64,000 nucleotides of DNA, from positions 1-64,000 of the forward strand of contig CADCKQ010000002.1 in NCBI GenBank assembly GCA_902802045.1, written 5' to 3'. The notes beneath the pieces are model-generated. The model was not told the DNA's origin. It did no database searches and saw nothing but the letters and a program-made list of their open reading frames with translations. Source of the DNA: Oscillospiraceae bacterium (GTDB lineage: Bacteria > Bacillota > Clostridia > Oscillospirales > Oscillospiraceae). Below are positions 53,415-62,344 of this stretch, one piece after another. The position numbers were made by a program, and so were the translations under genes. Positions within the stretch are counted from its first letter, which is position 1. Every line of letters begins with the position of its first letter.

Positions 53415-54260
53415 ATGTTCGGTTATCTGATCTCCACCGGAGACCTTCTTTCCGAAGAACAATTTAAGATCTACAAGTCATATTACTGCGGCCTGTGCCA
53501 CGGGATCAGAGACGGATTCGGAGAGATCCCGAGGCTCGCGCTGGCCTACGATATGACTTTTTTGATACTCGTTCTCAGTTCCCTCTACGAGCCGGAGACC
53601 ACATCGGCCCGGGGCCGCTGCCTGCCCCATCCCTTTAAGGAGCACAGCTTCGCTTCAAACGCCTTTACATCTTACGCGGCCTCCATGAACGTGTATCTGG
53701 CCTGGCTCAACTGCCTCGACGACTGGGAGGACGAGAGAAAGCTCGCCGGAAAGCTCGAGTCGGAGATACTTAAAAAGCACGCGCTCAGAGTCGAAGAAAA
53801 ATATCCCGAAAAGTGCGCCCTTATAAAAAAGGAGCTCGCCGCGCTCTCAAAGCTCGAATCAGATGAAAACAGCGGCATAGACGCTTGCGCCGACACGTTC
53901 GGAAGGATAATGGCCGGGATATTCGCGGTATACGACGACCGCTGGCAGAGATATCTGTATGATTTCGGCCTCGCGCTCGGAAGGTTCATATACATAATGG
54001 ACGCCGTCTGCGATCTCAAGAAGGACATGGAAACCGGCAACTTCAATCCGCTTAAGAAGCTGTACGGTCCGGACGCGAAAGCGGAGGATCTGAAAGCAAT
54101 GCTCGAGATGCTTCTCGGGGACTGTGTAAGATCTCTCGACTATTTGCCTTTGGTCGAAAATACAGATATAATAAACAATATTCTCTGTGCCGGAGTCTGG
54201 CTCAAGTTTTACAAAGCCTTCGGCGCTGAAAGGAATCCCACAGGTGCAGGATCCGTATAA
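53415..54260 (+). CDS. DUF5685-family protein
   Basis: 281 aa. [12 protein letters not shown] near residue 26, [10 protein letters not shown] near 69, and [10 protein letters not shown] near 98 match the DUF5685 pattern; these Cys/His/Asp residues could bind a metal. [20 protein letters not shown] near 193 is another conserved helix. Found beside small DnaJ-domain proteins in Clostridia, as here. Function unknown. Confidence 0.8.
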   Translation: MFGYLISTGDLLSEEQFKIYKSYYCGLCHGIRDGFGEIPRLALAYDMTFLILVLSSLYEPETTSARGRCLPHPFKEHSFASNAFTSYAASMNVYLAWLNCLDDWEDERKLAGKLESEILKKHALRVEEKYPEKCALIKKELAALSKLESDENSGIDACADTFGRIMAGIFAVYDDRWQRYLYDFGLALGRFIYIMDAVCDLKKDMETGNFNPLKKLYGPDAKAEDLKAMLEMLLGDCVRSLDYLPLVENTDIINNILCAGVWLKFYKAFGAERNPTGAGSV

Positions 54261-54915
54261 AGTCCTCGGAGTTCCGAGGACCGCCTCCGACGAGGAGATC
54301 AAAAAAGCATACAGGGATCTGGCGAAGAAGTACCACCCGGACATGAACCCCGGGGATAAGTACGCCGCGGAGAAGATGAACGAGATCAACGCGGCCTACG
54401 ACCAGATAAAAGACGGAGACAAAGCTTCGGCAGCTTACGGCGGAGGCTCTGCCTACCAGAGCTATTCCTATTCCCACGGCTACGGTGCGGGGACCTGGGA
54501 CAGCTACTGGAACGGGAACCGGTCCTACAACAGAACGGAGACCGAGAGAGGCGAGTACCGCGCCGCCATGAACTATATAAGAAACGGCATGTACCGCGAG
54601 GCCCTGAACGCGCTCTCAGGAGTGCCCCAGAGCGAGAGAGACGGCAGATTCTACTATCTCTCCGCCGCCGCCAACATGTCTCTCGGAAACCGTATCCAGG
54701 CCCTCAACGACGCCAGAACTGCGGTGGACTTCGAGCCTGACAACGACGAATACCTGAGACTGCTTGAGCAGATAGAAAGCGGCGGCGCCTACTACCGCAA
54801 CTACTCCTCGAGCTTCGGTACCACGGCCGTTTCCCCCGCGAGAATGTGCCTGACCTTTATGGCCTTAAACGCCTGCCTGGGGCCTCTCTGCGGAATCAGG
54901 TTCTTCTGGTGCTGA
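54244..54915 (+). CDS. DnaJ-domain protein with TPR-like helices
   Basis: 223 aa from GTG 54244, nine nt after AAAGGA, inside the DUF5685 gene end. The J domain (residues 1-70) has [22 protein letters not shown] (in part) and the HPD motif in [12 protein letters not shown] Gly/Tyr/Ser-rich linker (about 75-110) follows, and then TPR-like helices ([41 protein letters not shown]). It probably recruits DnaK to the membrane-associated neighbour proteins. It is not the full DnaJ chaperone (no zinc domain). Confidence 0.88.
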   Translation: MQDPYKVLGVPRTASDEEIKKAYRDLAKKYHPDMNPGDKYAAEKMNEINAAYDQIKDGDKASAAYGGGSAYQSYSYSHGYGAGTWDSYWNGNRSYNRTETERGEYRAAMNYIRNGMYREALNALSGVPQSERDGRFYYLSAAANMSLGNRIQALNDARTAVDFEPDNDEYLRLLEQIESGGAYYRNYSSSFGTTAVSPARMCLTFMALNACLGPLCGIRFFWC

Positions 54916-54931
54916 GATATTCAGAAAAAAC

Positions 54932-54959
54932 TTGCAATCCGCGGTATCTGTGTTATAAT
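54932..54959 (+). promoter_or_regulatory. Promoter of the FMN riboswitch-ribU transcript
   Basis: TTGCAA, 16-nt spacer, perfect TATAAT at 54954-54959. Confidence 0.75.
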
Positions 54960-54977
54960 CCGAGCATAACCGAATAG

Positions 54978-55086
54978 AACTTCAGGGCAGGGAGGATTTC
55001 CCGACCGGCGGTAAAGTCCGCGAGCAGTAAAATGCACGATCCGGTGCGATTCCGGGACCGACAGTAAAGTCTGGATGGAAGAAGTT
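54978..55086 (+). promoter_or_regulatory. FMN riboswitch (RFN element)
   Basis: The RFN core is clear: TCAGGGCAGG, CCCGACCGGCGGTAAAG, GTCCGCGAGC, then CGATCCGGTGCGATTCCGGG, CCGACAGTAAAGTCTGGATG. P1 pairs AACTTC (54978-54983) with GAAGTT (55081-55086). FMN binding would favour the downstream hairpin. Confidence 0.97.
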
Positions 55087-55116
55087 TTTTTGTTTTGTCT
55101 TTTTGTACATGCAAAA

Positions 55117-55148
55117 CTGCCCGTGAAGTTTTTCGCGGGCAGCTTTAT
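55117..55148 (+). terminator. Expression-platform terminator of the FMN riboswitch
   Basis: CTGCCCGTGAA / TTCGCGGGCAG, 11-bp stem with one G-T pair, loop GTTT, then CTTTATT. Located between the aptamer and the ribU RBS. Confidence 0.85.
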
Positions 55149-55167
55149 TATTGACGGAGGCAGAAAA

Positions 55168-55824
55168 ATGAAAACGAAATTCGACACAAAGTACGTTGTA
55201 ATGACAGCCATGTTCATCGCCATCGCGTTCGTGGCGGTCCTGATCGGAAAGATAGTCCCGAACGTCGCGGGCTTTCTGAGCTACGACCCGAAAGACGCCA
55301 TAGTAGTCATCGCCGGCTTTATATCCGGGCCCCTGACCTGCGTCATAATCTCCGTCCTGGTCTCTCTTATCGAGATGCTTACGATCTCCACCACGGGCCC
55401 CTACGGCCTTCTGATGAACATAGTCTCCACCTGCGCCTTCGCGGTCCCGGCAGCCTGGTTCTACCATAAAAAGAACCACACCCATAAGGGCGCGGTCATA
55501 GGCCTGGGTCTCGGCGTCGCGTTCATGACTCTGTGCATGCTCGCCTGGAACTATATCGTGACTCCGCTCTACATGGGCGTCGACAGGTCCGTCGTCGGCG
55601 GAATGCTCATGAGCGTATTTTTCCCGTTCAACCTCTCCAAGGGCGGCATCAACGCCGGCATCACGCTTCTTCTCTACAAGCCGCTGGTCACGGCACTGAG
55701 AAAGGCAAAGCTGATAAAGGAATCCTCGAACCCGCAGAAGAAGACCTTCAACTGGGGCTTTACGGTCTTCGCCCTCGCGGTCCTGGTGACCTTCGCGGCG
55801 CTTTTTATAGTTCTTATAAAATGA
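55168..55824 (+). CDS. ribU: Riboflavin ECF transporter S component RibU
   Basis: 218 aa from ATG 55168 (GGAGG at 55156-55160). Six membrane helices. GKIVPNVAGFLSYDPKDAIVVIAGFISGP near residue 30 is the RibU signature region (quoted in part: FLSYDPKDAIVVIAGF), and TTGPYGLLMNIVST near 82 follows. RibU captures riboflavin and works with the shared ECF ATPase module encoded elsewhere. The FMN riboswitch in front of it supports the call directly. It ends two nt from the convergent recG. Confidence 0.95.
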   Translation: MKTKFDTKYVVMTAMFIAIAFVAVLIGKIVPNVAGFLSYDPKDAIVVIAGFISGPLTCVIISVLVSLIEMLTISTTGPYGLLMNIVSTCAFAVPAAWFYHKKNHTHKGAVIGLGLGVAFMTLCMLAWNYIVTPLYMGVDRSVVGGMLMSVFFPFNLSKGGINAGITLLLYKPLVTALRKAKLIKESSNPQKKTFNWGFTVFALAVLVTFAALFIVLIK

Positions 55825-55826
55825 TC

Positions 55827-57881
55827 TCAGTTAAAGGTATCGCGGCTCAGGTCGAACATAGCGCTGATCTTCGCGCCCAGCAGCGCGTGCTCCGGCCTCT
55901 CGAGCAGCGGGTCGGACTCCATTACCCGCTCGGCCTCGCTCTGCGCGTTTGAAAGCGTCTCCAGGTCCGTTCCGAGATCGGCGATATGCAGCTCGGGCAG
56001 GCCGTGCTGGGCGCTCCCGAAGAAGTCACCGGGGCCCCTCTGCCTGAGGTCCTCCTCGGCAACCCTGAAGCCGTCGTTCGTCTCGCACATGACCTTGAGC
56101 CTCGCCCTGACCTCCTCCGAACGGTGGTCCGAGAAAAGCACGCAGTAGCTCTTGGCCTCTCCGCGCCCGACACGGCCCCTCAGCTGGTGCAGCTGGCTCA
56201 GGCCGAAGCGCTCGGCGTTCTCGATAACGATCAGGCTAGCGTTCGGGACGTCTATACCGACTTCTATAATGGTCGTCGAGACCAGGATATCGCTCTTTCC
56301 AAGGACAAAATCATTCATGATCTTGTCCTTTTCTTTATTCGGGGTCTTTCCGTGCAGGAGCGCGACTTTGAGCTCCGGAAGCTCCTTTTTCAGGTAGGCC
56401 GCGTGCTCCTCGGCGGAGATCACGTCGCCGATCTCCTCGTTCTCGTCTATCATCGGGCACACGACGAAGACCTGGTGCCCCTCCTGTACCTGTTTTCTTA
56501 TAAAAGCGTTGATCCTCTGCCGGTAGGAGGAATCCACCGCGAAGGTGTCGACCTTCTGCCTCCCGGGGGGCATCTCGTCGAGTATGGAGATCGAGAGGTC
56601 CCCGTAGATTATCAGCGCCAGAGTCCTCGGGATCGGCGTCGCGGACATTACGAGCACGTGCGGGTTTCCCGCCTTCTCTATGATCCTCGCCCTCTGGGCG
56701 ACTCCGAAACGGTGCTGCTCGTCGGTAATAACTAAAGCTATCCTCTCCCCGTACTCCATGCCTTCGCTGAAGAGCGCGTGGGTGCCGATCACGAGGCTGT
56801 AGTATCCCTCAGCGATCTTCGCTCTTACGGCATTTCTCTCCGCCGCCGTCATGGATCCCGTCACAAGGGCCGTATTCAGCCCGTAGGGCGCGAGAAGCTT
56901 CGAGAGGGTATTGTAATGCTGCTCGGCCAGAAGCGCCGTCGGAGCCATGAATATGGAGCCCAGGCCCTGCCTGCTGCAGGCCCATACCAGAGCCGCCGCG
57001 ACCAGCGTCTTTCCGCTTCCGACATCTCCCTGCAGGAGTCTGTTCATTACCTCTCCGGAACCCATGTCCTTCATGCACTCGGCGACGGCCCTTTTCTGGG
57101 CATTCGTCGGGGAGAAGGGGAGGCTTCTGTAGAAATCCTCAAAATCCGTATCCCCGAGCTTAATGCCGGAGATCTTCGTGTTGTCGCTTCGCATCTTCTT
57201 GAGCGCGCAGGCGAGCAGGAAAAGCTCGTCGAAGACCAGCTTCTCCTTGGCGCTCAGCAGCGCCGCCGTACTCTCCGGGAAGTGGATGTTTCGCACGGCG
57301 AAGTCCGCGTCGGTCAGGTTGTTCCTGGCGGCAACGTCCTCCGGGAGAAAGTCCTCTATACCGTCCTCGCAGAGCTTAAGGCCGTTTTCGACGGCATTCA
57401 TTATCTGCTTCTGCGAGAGCTGCGCGTTGCTCCTGTAAACGGGGATTATCCTCCCCGTGTAGACGCCCTCTTTCTCGGCGTTCTCATACAGCGGGTTCGT
57501 CATGAAGCGCTTGCGCCCGAGTACCTCGGCCTTCCCGTAGAGGCGCAGGTGGTCCCCGGTGTGTATTCCGGTCTTGAGATAGACCTGGTTGAAATAGGTG
57601 ATGTCTATCTTAGCTGTATCGTCGGCCGCGCTGAAGCGGACCATGCTCTTCCCGCCGCTGAGGCGCGCCAGCACGGGCGAAGAGGTGACAAACACGTCTA
57701 TGCAGGCGTATTCGCCGTCCTCGAGGGAGTTGATCTCCTTTATGCGGCTCCTGTCCTCGTAGCGCCTCGGGTAAAAAGAAATAAGGTCACCGAGAGTCCG
57801 GACTCCGAGCTTCTCGAAAGCCCGGGCCCGTTTCTCTCCGATGCCCTTGATATATCTGATGTTTCTGCTCAGGTCCGGCAT
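55827..57881 (-). CDS. recG: ATP-dependent DNA helicase RecG
   Basis: 684 aa, full length. The wedge/OB domain is N-terminal (IKGIGEKRARAFEKLGVRTLGDL at the start, in part). Helicase motifs: Walker A GDVGSGKTLVAAAL near 285, DEQH box in ITDEQHRFGV near 385, SATPIPRTL, and motif VI QLRGRVGRG near 600. Regresses and unwinds replication forks and Holliday junctions. Its ATG overlaps the apbE stop (TAATG), so it is co-transcribed with apbE. Confidence 0.97.
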   Translation of the reverse strand: MPDLSRNIRYIKGIGEKRARAFEKLGVRTLGDLISFYPRRYEDRSRIKEINSLEDGEYACIDVFVTSSPVLARLSGGKSMVRFSAADDTAKIDITYFNQVYLKTGIHTGDHLRLYGKAEVLGRKRFMTNPLYENAEKEGVYTGRIIPVYRSNAQLSQKQIMNAVENGLKLCEDGIEDFLPEDVAARNNLTDADFAVRNIHFPESTAALLSAKEKLVFDELFLLACALKKMRSDNTKISGIKLGDTDFEDFYRSLPFSPTNAQKRAVAECMKDMGSGEVMNRLLQGDVGSGKTLVAAALVWACSRQGLGSIFMAPTALLAEQHYNTLSKLLAPYGLNTALVTGSMTAAERNAVRAKIAEGYYSLVIGTHALFSEGMEYGERIALVITDEQHRFGVAQRARIIEKAGNPHVLVMSATPIPRTLALIIYGDLSISILDEMPPGRQKVDTFAVDSSYRQRINAFIRKQVQEGHQVFVVCPMIDENEEIGDVISAEEHAAYLKKELPELKVALLHGKTPNKEKDKIMNDFVLGKSDILVSTTIIEVGIDVPNASLIVIENAERFGLSQLHQLRGRVGRGEAKSYCVLFSDHRSEEVRARLKVMCETNDGFRVAEEDLRQRGPGDFFGSAQHGLPELHIADLGTDLETLSNAQSEAERVMESDPLLERPEHALLGAKISAMFDLSRDTFN

Positions 57882-58927
57882 TACTCGATGGAACTTAAGG
57901 TGTAATTCTCGTTCGCAAGCTTGAATCTTTCGATGAGTCCCGAGGTGATGATCACCTCGTTGTTCGTATTAATAAGGACCATGTCGAACTCGCCGCGGTT
58001 TGCTTTCCAGTACTCGATGGCCTGGCTCTGGCCCAGGACGAAGAGCGCCGTGGAAAGGCAGTCGGCCTTGATCCCGTTGTCGCAGATAACGGTCACTGAC
58101 TGGAGCCAGTTGACGACCGGGTAGCCCGTGTTCGGCTTGAGCAGGTGCCCGTAGGTCTCGCCGTCGTTTCCGACGAAGCTCCTCTGGTAGTTTCCGGAGG
58201 TGACGATCGCGCACTCTCCCGCGGAGACGACCCCGACGTAGCTCTGTTTGTTGTTCGGATCCTGGATCCCTATCGCCCAGTTTGACCCGTCGGGCTTCTT
58301 TCCCAGCGTCTGGACGTTCCCACCGAGCGAGACGAATCCGCTGGTGACGCCGTGGTTTCTCATGGTCTCGACGGCGTACTGCGAGGCGCAGCCCTTGGCG
58401 CAGGAGGCGAAGGTTATCTCGAAGCCCTCGGGCATGGTAACCTGGTAGGTACCGCTGCTCGGGAAGGAGACGAGCTTGACCTGGGAGAAGTCGACGAACT
58501 GCAGCAGCATTTCGATGTCGTTATAGGCCGGAACGTAATATTTCTCGTCCAGAAAGCCCCAGGCCTTGACGAGCGGGTAGACGGTCAGGTCCAGAGCCCC
58601 GCCGGACTTGGCGTAGATGTCCTTCGCGACGCTGATCATCTCGGCGATCTGCGAGGAGACCGCCACGCTCTTCCCGCGGGCGTGGTTCATGGCGTAGACG
58701 GTGCTGGCGGGGTTCTCCGGGTCCAGCATCTTGTCTAAAGTCAGAATGACGTTCTTTGCCGCGTTCAGGCCCTCGTCCGCGTTCTTCCCGTAGGCCCTGA
58801 TATCCATTATCGTGTCCATCGCGAGAAACTCGGTGTCCTTGTACCTGCTCTCCCCGCATGCTGCCAGCGGCAGGAGCATGGCCAGACACAGTACGGTCGC
58901 GATGATCTTCAAAGTCGTTTTTTTCAT
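57881..58927 (-). CDS. apbE: ApbE-family FMN transferase, lipoprotein
   Basis: 348 aa. Lipobox LAAC at about residue 24. ApbE features: MDTIMDIRAYG near 36, GGALDLTVYPLVKAWGF near 107, ASCAKGCASQYAVETM near 172, SLGGNVQTLGKKPDG near 197, and VICDNGIKADCLSTALFVLG near 280 (quoted in part). ApbE attaches FMN covalently to extracytoplasmic proteins. It lies beside the riboflavin importer ribU, so flavin uptake and flavinylation are grouped here. First gene of a two-gene transcript with recG. Confidence 0.95.
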   Translation of the reverse strand: MKKTTLKIIATVLCLAMLLPLAACGESRYKDTEFLAMDTIMDIRAYGKNADEGLNAAKNVILTLDKMLDPENPASTVYAMNHARGKSVAVSSQIAEMISVAKDIYAKSGGALDLTVYPLVKAWGFLDEKYYVPAYNDIEMLLQFVDFSQVKLVSFPSSGTYQVTMPEGFEITFASCAKGCASQYAVETMRNHGVTSGFVSLGGNVQTLGKKPDGSNWAIGIQDPNNKQSYVGVVSAGECAIVTSGNYQRSFVGNDGETYGHLLKPNTGYPVVNWLQSVTVICDNGIKADCLSTALFVLGQSQAIEYWKANRGEFDMVLINTNNEVIITSGLIERFKLANENYTLSSIE

Positions 58928-58935
58928 AGCGCTCC

Positions 58936-58964
58936 ATTATAACATATGAAAGCTCATTTGTGAA
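58936..58964 (-). promoter_or_regulatory. Promoter of apbE-recG
   Basis: Minus strand TTCACA (58964-58959), 17-nt spacer, TATAAT (58941-58936). Confidence 0.7.
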
Positions 58965-59010
58965 TTATGACTTTCGCGCGGCCATTTTGCGCATCAAAGG
59001 CGATAAAAGG

Positions 59011-59039
59011 TTTACTTTGAAGTTATATTTTGCTATAAT
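59011..59039 (+). promoter_or_regulatory. Promoter of tRNA-Arg(CCG)
   Basis: TTTACT at 59011-59016, 17-nt spacer, perfect TATAAT at 59034-59039. Confidence 0.7.
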
Positions 59040-59051
59040 ACTTGAGCTTAC

Positions 59052-59128
59052 GCGCCCGTAGCTCAGCAGGATAGAGTGTCAGACTCCGACTCTGAAGGTC
59101 GTGCGTTCGAATCGCATCGGGCGTACCA
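59052..59128 (+). tRNA. tRNA-Arg (anticodon CCG)
   Basis: 77 nt with CCA. Acceptor GCGCCCG / CGGGCGT, anticodon stem TCAGA / TCTGA with loop CTCCGAC, T loop TTCGAAT. Its 3' end faces the AT-rich accessory genes, a usual integration position. Confidence 0.95.
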
Positions 59129-59129
59129 T

Positions 59130-59169
59130 AAAAGGTGGTAGATTTTGATAGAAAGTCTACTGCCTTTTT
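59130..59169 (+). terminator. Terminator of tRNA-Arg(CCG)
   Basis: AAAAGGTGGTAGATTTT pairs with AAAGTCTACTGCCTTTT (17 pairs including G-T), five-nt loop, ends in TTTTTC. Confidence 0.8.
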
Positions 59170-59252
59170 CTATGAAAGATGCCGTTGAAGCTTAGGTTTT
59201 TCTGTGATACTATAAAACCATATTATTTGGATTGCGCAACGAGGATAATTAA

Positions 59253-61442
59253 GTGAGTAAACGTTGTATTAAAGGAACAAATGATTTATTGACTACACAT
59301 CCACAGCTATCTAAAGAATGGCATCCAACATTTAACGGAGATTTACTACCCTCGGAGGTAAGTGCTGGAAGTCAGAAAAAAGTGTTCTGGAGATGTCAAA
59401 AATGTGGGTATGAATGGGCTGCAGTAATATCAAATAGAGTTAACGGAAGAGGATGCCCTTGCTGCTCAAATAAAGTTGTTGTAAAAGGTGTTAATGACTT
59501 GGCTACAACCCATCCTGAAATTGCAAAAGAATGGTACCAGCCGGATAATGGAGATCTAACACCATCTGACGTCACTTACGGAAGCGGTAAAAAAGTGAAA
59601 TGGATATGCCCTAAAGGGCACGTCTATTCCGCAACGATATTACATAGGACAAACGGTGGGACTAATTGCCCTATATGTAATTCCGGACGTCAAACATCAT
59701 TTGCTGAACAGGCAGTGTATTTTTACGTTAAAAAGGTGTTTCCAAATGCAATAAATCATTATAAAGATATCTTCTCTAACGGCATGGAACTTGATATATA
59801 TATTCCTGATATTAATCTTGGCATCGAATATGATGGTGTATATTGGCATAAAAAGGCAAATACCTATGAACGGGAAAAGAGAAAACACGATGTTTGTAAG
59901 GATAACGGAATTAAGCTTCTTCGCATACGAGAAGGAAAAATAGAGAATAATAAGTATCCAGCAGCAGATTACAATATTTATATGCCCGAAAACGAAGAAG
60001 GTACAAATGCGCTAAATCATGTAATTCAATTGGTATTAGCGAAAATTGATCCTCATAGTAATTTCTGGACAAGGAGGAATCCATATCAATTTTGGTCAGA
60101 TGTAGATGTAAACATAGACAGAGATAAATTTGAAATCCTTGCATATTTGAATACCCCTGTCGAAAACTCTGTTTTCGAAGTTGCGCCTGAATTAATTACA
60201 GAATGGGACTATGAGAGAAATGGTGAACTCAGACCGGAAATGATAAAAGCAGGATCCTCAATAGCCGCAAATTGGATTTGTTCAAAATGCGGTTATCGGT
60301 GGATTGCTCAAATTGGTCATAGAGCTATTAATCATACAGGATGTCCTAAATGTGCTGGCTTTGTTTTTGAAAAAGGCGTAAATGATCTGGCAACCAAGTA
60401 CCCTGAACTATTAAAAGAATGGGACTATGATAGTAATTCTTTAGAAGGGCTTGACCCGACTGAAATCCAGTATAACAGTTCAAGGGAAGCGCATTGGATT
60501 TGCAGTAAATGTGGTTATAAATGGGTGGTTGGCATTCGTTGTCGTAGCGTAGAAGGAAGAGGATGTATCAAGTGCGGATACGAGAATGCAAAAAAACATA
60601 AAAATGAAAAGAAACTTGAAGAAAAAGGATGTATAACCAATCCATTATTGCTGAAAGAATGGGATTACGAAAAAAACTCCGCTATTGGCCTTGACCCGAA
60701 ACAGCTTTCACCAGGCAGCAACAAATCAGTATATTGGATTTGTTCAACTTGCGGCTACAAATGGATGGCACCAATAGCACGCAGGAGTAATGGCGCAGGA
60801 TGTAGAAAATGCGCCGATAAAGCTAATTCCAGTTTGCTTATAAAACACCGAATTAAAAGCGGGCATGGCTTAACCGACCCGCGTCTTCTGAAGGAATGGG
60901 ATTACAATAAAAACGGGAAAATGCCCTCGGAGTATTCTTACGGTAGTGGGGAAAAAGTATTTTGGATTTGCTCAACTTGCGGGCACTCTTGGCAGGCCTC
61001 TATAAACTCACGGCATAAAGGCGCTGGATGTCCGGCTTGTGCAGGCAACATTGTCGTTCCGGGTAAAAATGATCTTCTAACTATGAGTCCAAGTATTGCC
61101 GCTGAGTGGGATTATTCTCGAAATGGAAAGATCGTCCCAAAATCTGTAGCATATTCATCAGGAAAAAAATATTGGTGGATCTGTCCAGAAGGTCATGATA
61201 GTTACCTTGCTTCACCAGGTCATAGAATATGTGGAACAGGCTGTCCAATATGCGGGAATCGAAAAATATCACAAAAGCAGAGTAAAACTGTTGAACAATA
61301 CTCGTGTGATGGAAAATATATTAAAAAATATCCAAGTTTGAAAATTGCATCGCAGGAATGTGGAGTATCATCGAGCGCAATCTGTAATGCAATAAAAAAG
61401 GGAACTGTATCCGCAGGATTCAAGTGGAAATACAGTGAATGA
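59253..61442 (+). CDS. Seven-repeat zinc-ribbon protein with embedded VSR-like endonuclease and C-terminal NUMOD1
   Basis: 729 aa; GTG start with GAGGA seven nt upstream. Seven treble-clef/zinc-ribbon repeats (about 65 residues, PF14311-like) share the shape (D)LL--P-L-KEWDY--N, W-C--CGY-W-A, GCP-C. Two precede and five follow a nuclease domain (about 148-235). That domain has the MELDIYIPDINLGIEYDG stretch (E179, D181, E192, D194), then YWHKK and KLLRIREGKIE, as in PD-(D/E)xK/VSR-type nucleases. Residues about 678-729 (EQYSCDGKYIKKYPSLKIA, SSAICNAIKKG, GFKWKY) form a NUMOD1-type helix-turn-helix. Such architecture suggests a site-directed DNA-cutting enzyme, perhaps defence or homing. Much AT-richer than its neighbours, next to a tRNA 3' end. 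Confidence 0.8.
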   Translation: MSKRCIKGTNDLLTTHPQLSKEWHPTFNGDLLPSEVSAGSQKKVFWRCQKCGYEWAAVISNRVNGRGCPCCSNKVVVKGVNDLATTHPEIAKEWYQPDNGDLTPSDVTYGSGKKVKWICPKGHVYSATILHRTNGGTNCPICNSGRQTSFAEQAVYFYVKKVFPNAINHYKDIFSNGMELDIYIPDINLGIEYDGVYWHKKANTYEREKRKHDVCKDNGIKLLRIREGKIENNKYPAADYNIYMPENEEGTNALNHVIQLVLAKIDPHSNFWTRRNPYQFWSDVDVNIDRDKFEILAYLNTPVENSVFEVAPELITEWDYERNGELRPEMIKAGSSIAANWICSKCGYRWIAQIGHRAINHTGCPKCAGFVFEKGVNDLATKYPELLKEWDYDSNSLEGLDPTEIQYNSSREAHWICSKCGYKWVVGIRCRSVEGRGCIKCGYENAKKHKNEKKLEEKGCITNPLLLKEWDYEKNSAIGLDPKQLSPGSNKSVYWICSTCGYKWMAPIARRSNGAGCRKCADKANSSLLIKHRIKSGHGLTDPRLLKEWDYNKNGKMPSEYSYGSGEKVFWICSTCGHSWQASINSRHKGAGCPACAGNIVVPGKNDLLTMSPSIAAEWDYSRNGKIVPKSVAYSSGKKYWWICPEGHDSYLASPGHRICGTGCPICGNRKISQKQSKTVEQYSCDGKYIKKYPSLKIASQECGVSSSAICNAIKKGTVSAGFKWKYSE

Positions 61443-61585
61443 AGATTGTCAGGCAGGATTTCATTACTACCCTTCATTTGCACATATCATCCACCTGACA
61501 GAAAAATGCACCCCCCTGCGGGAAATCCTAGCCTTTTTATTTATGAAATGATTAATAATAAGCGAAGCAAATTAGAGGAGATATA

Positions 61586-62227
61586 ATGAATATCAGAGAC
61601 AGGCATTTTGATCCGATGAGTTCTGAAGAATGGATACGCTGTATTTCAAGCAACGAATTCTCTCCGGAGGAACTATGTTGGATATACTGCTGCGCTATGC
61701 AAGGGCGCGGTCTGCTCACCGATCCGGAAAACCTGTTTGCCGTAACAAAAGTAATGCTTGAACACGGCATGGATCCGAATCAGCTTGTTACAGACGAACT
61801 TCCTGACGAAGACATGAAGGAAAACGTCTATGACATCCCCTTGATTTCCGCAACAAGATATTGGAAGGATTCATCGGGTGCAGAATCATTGAAACTGTTA
61901 CTGGAACACGGAGGCAATCCAAATACACTGTACAGCTTTGAGGCCTACGGTGATTTTGATGAAAACGTGTTTGAGTTCTATGTCTTTGATGAGTACGTGA
62001 ATGGGCCTGATCTGGATGACGTTTTTTACGGGCTGCTTCTGTGCGCGGCGTATGGCGGAAGGAATACTAACGGGTACAATCCATTTGAAATGCTGATCGA
62101 AGCTCCGATTTCGATCTTCAAAGACTATGACCGATACTGGTATGAGTATGAGGAGCACGAAAATCATTCCAGTACTATGTATGTTATTGAAAAGAAAACG
62201 GGGAGAAGGGTAGCCGTGTATCACTGA
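61586..62227 (+). CDS. Ankyrin-like hypothetical protein
   Basis: 213 aa with GAGGAG seven nt before the ATG. Two ankyrin-like units are visible: VTKVMLEHGMDPNQLVTDEL near 50 and SLKLLLEHGGNPNTLYS near 95, with helices before each. The protein is acidic (many D/E) and soluble. Similar acidic ankyrin-like proteins occur as immunity or effector partners, but no toxin gene is adjacent. It lies 143 nt after the nuclease gene with an unremarkable gap, so co-function is only possible, not shown. Confidence 0.55.
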   Translation: MNIRDRHFDPMSSEEWIRCISSNEFSPEELCWIYCCAMQGRGLLTDPENLFAVTKVMLEHGMDPNQLVTDELPDEDMKENVYDIPLISATRYWKDSSGAESLKLLLEHGGNPNTLYSFEAYGDFDENVFEFYVFDEYVNGPDLDDVFYGLLLCAAYGGRNTNGYNPFEMLIEAPISIFKDYDRYWYEYEEHENHSSTMYVIEKKTGRRVAVYH

Positions 62228-62238
62228 CGGGTGCCGTC

Positions 62239-62278
62239 GAGAAAGATCCGCCGTTATACGGCGGGTCTTTCTCTTTTC
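62239..62278 (+). terminator. Terminator after the accessory insert
   Basis: GAGAAAGATCCGCCG / CGGCGGGTCTTTCTC stem with TTATA loop and a T-run. Confidence 0.88.
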
Positions 62279-62344
62279 AAAACATCTTGCAGAAAAGGGG
62301 CCCGTACATTAAAATATTCCCGAATAAGAATAACCGGAGAGACC

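Noticed and set aside
56778..57905. 375-codon open frame antisense to recG
   Set aside because: recG motifs are intact on the minus strand; the plus-strand frame has no RBS or recognisable fold.
61443..61585. Attachment-site repeat of the tRNA-Arg 3' end after the accessory genes
   Set aside because: I found no copy of the T-arm/acceptor sequence here or up to 62344 by eye; it may be absent or lost.
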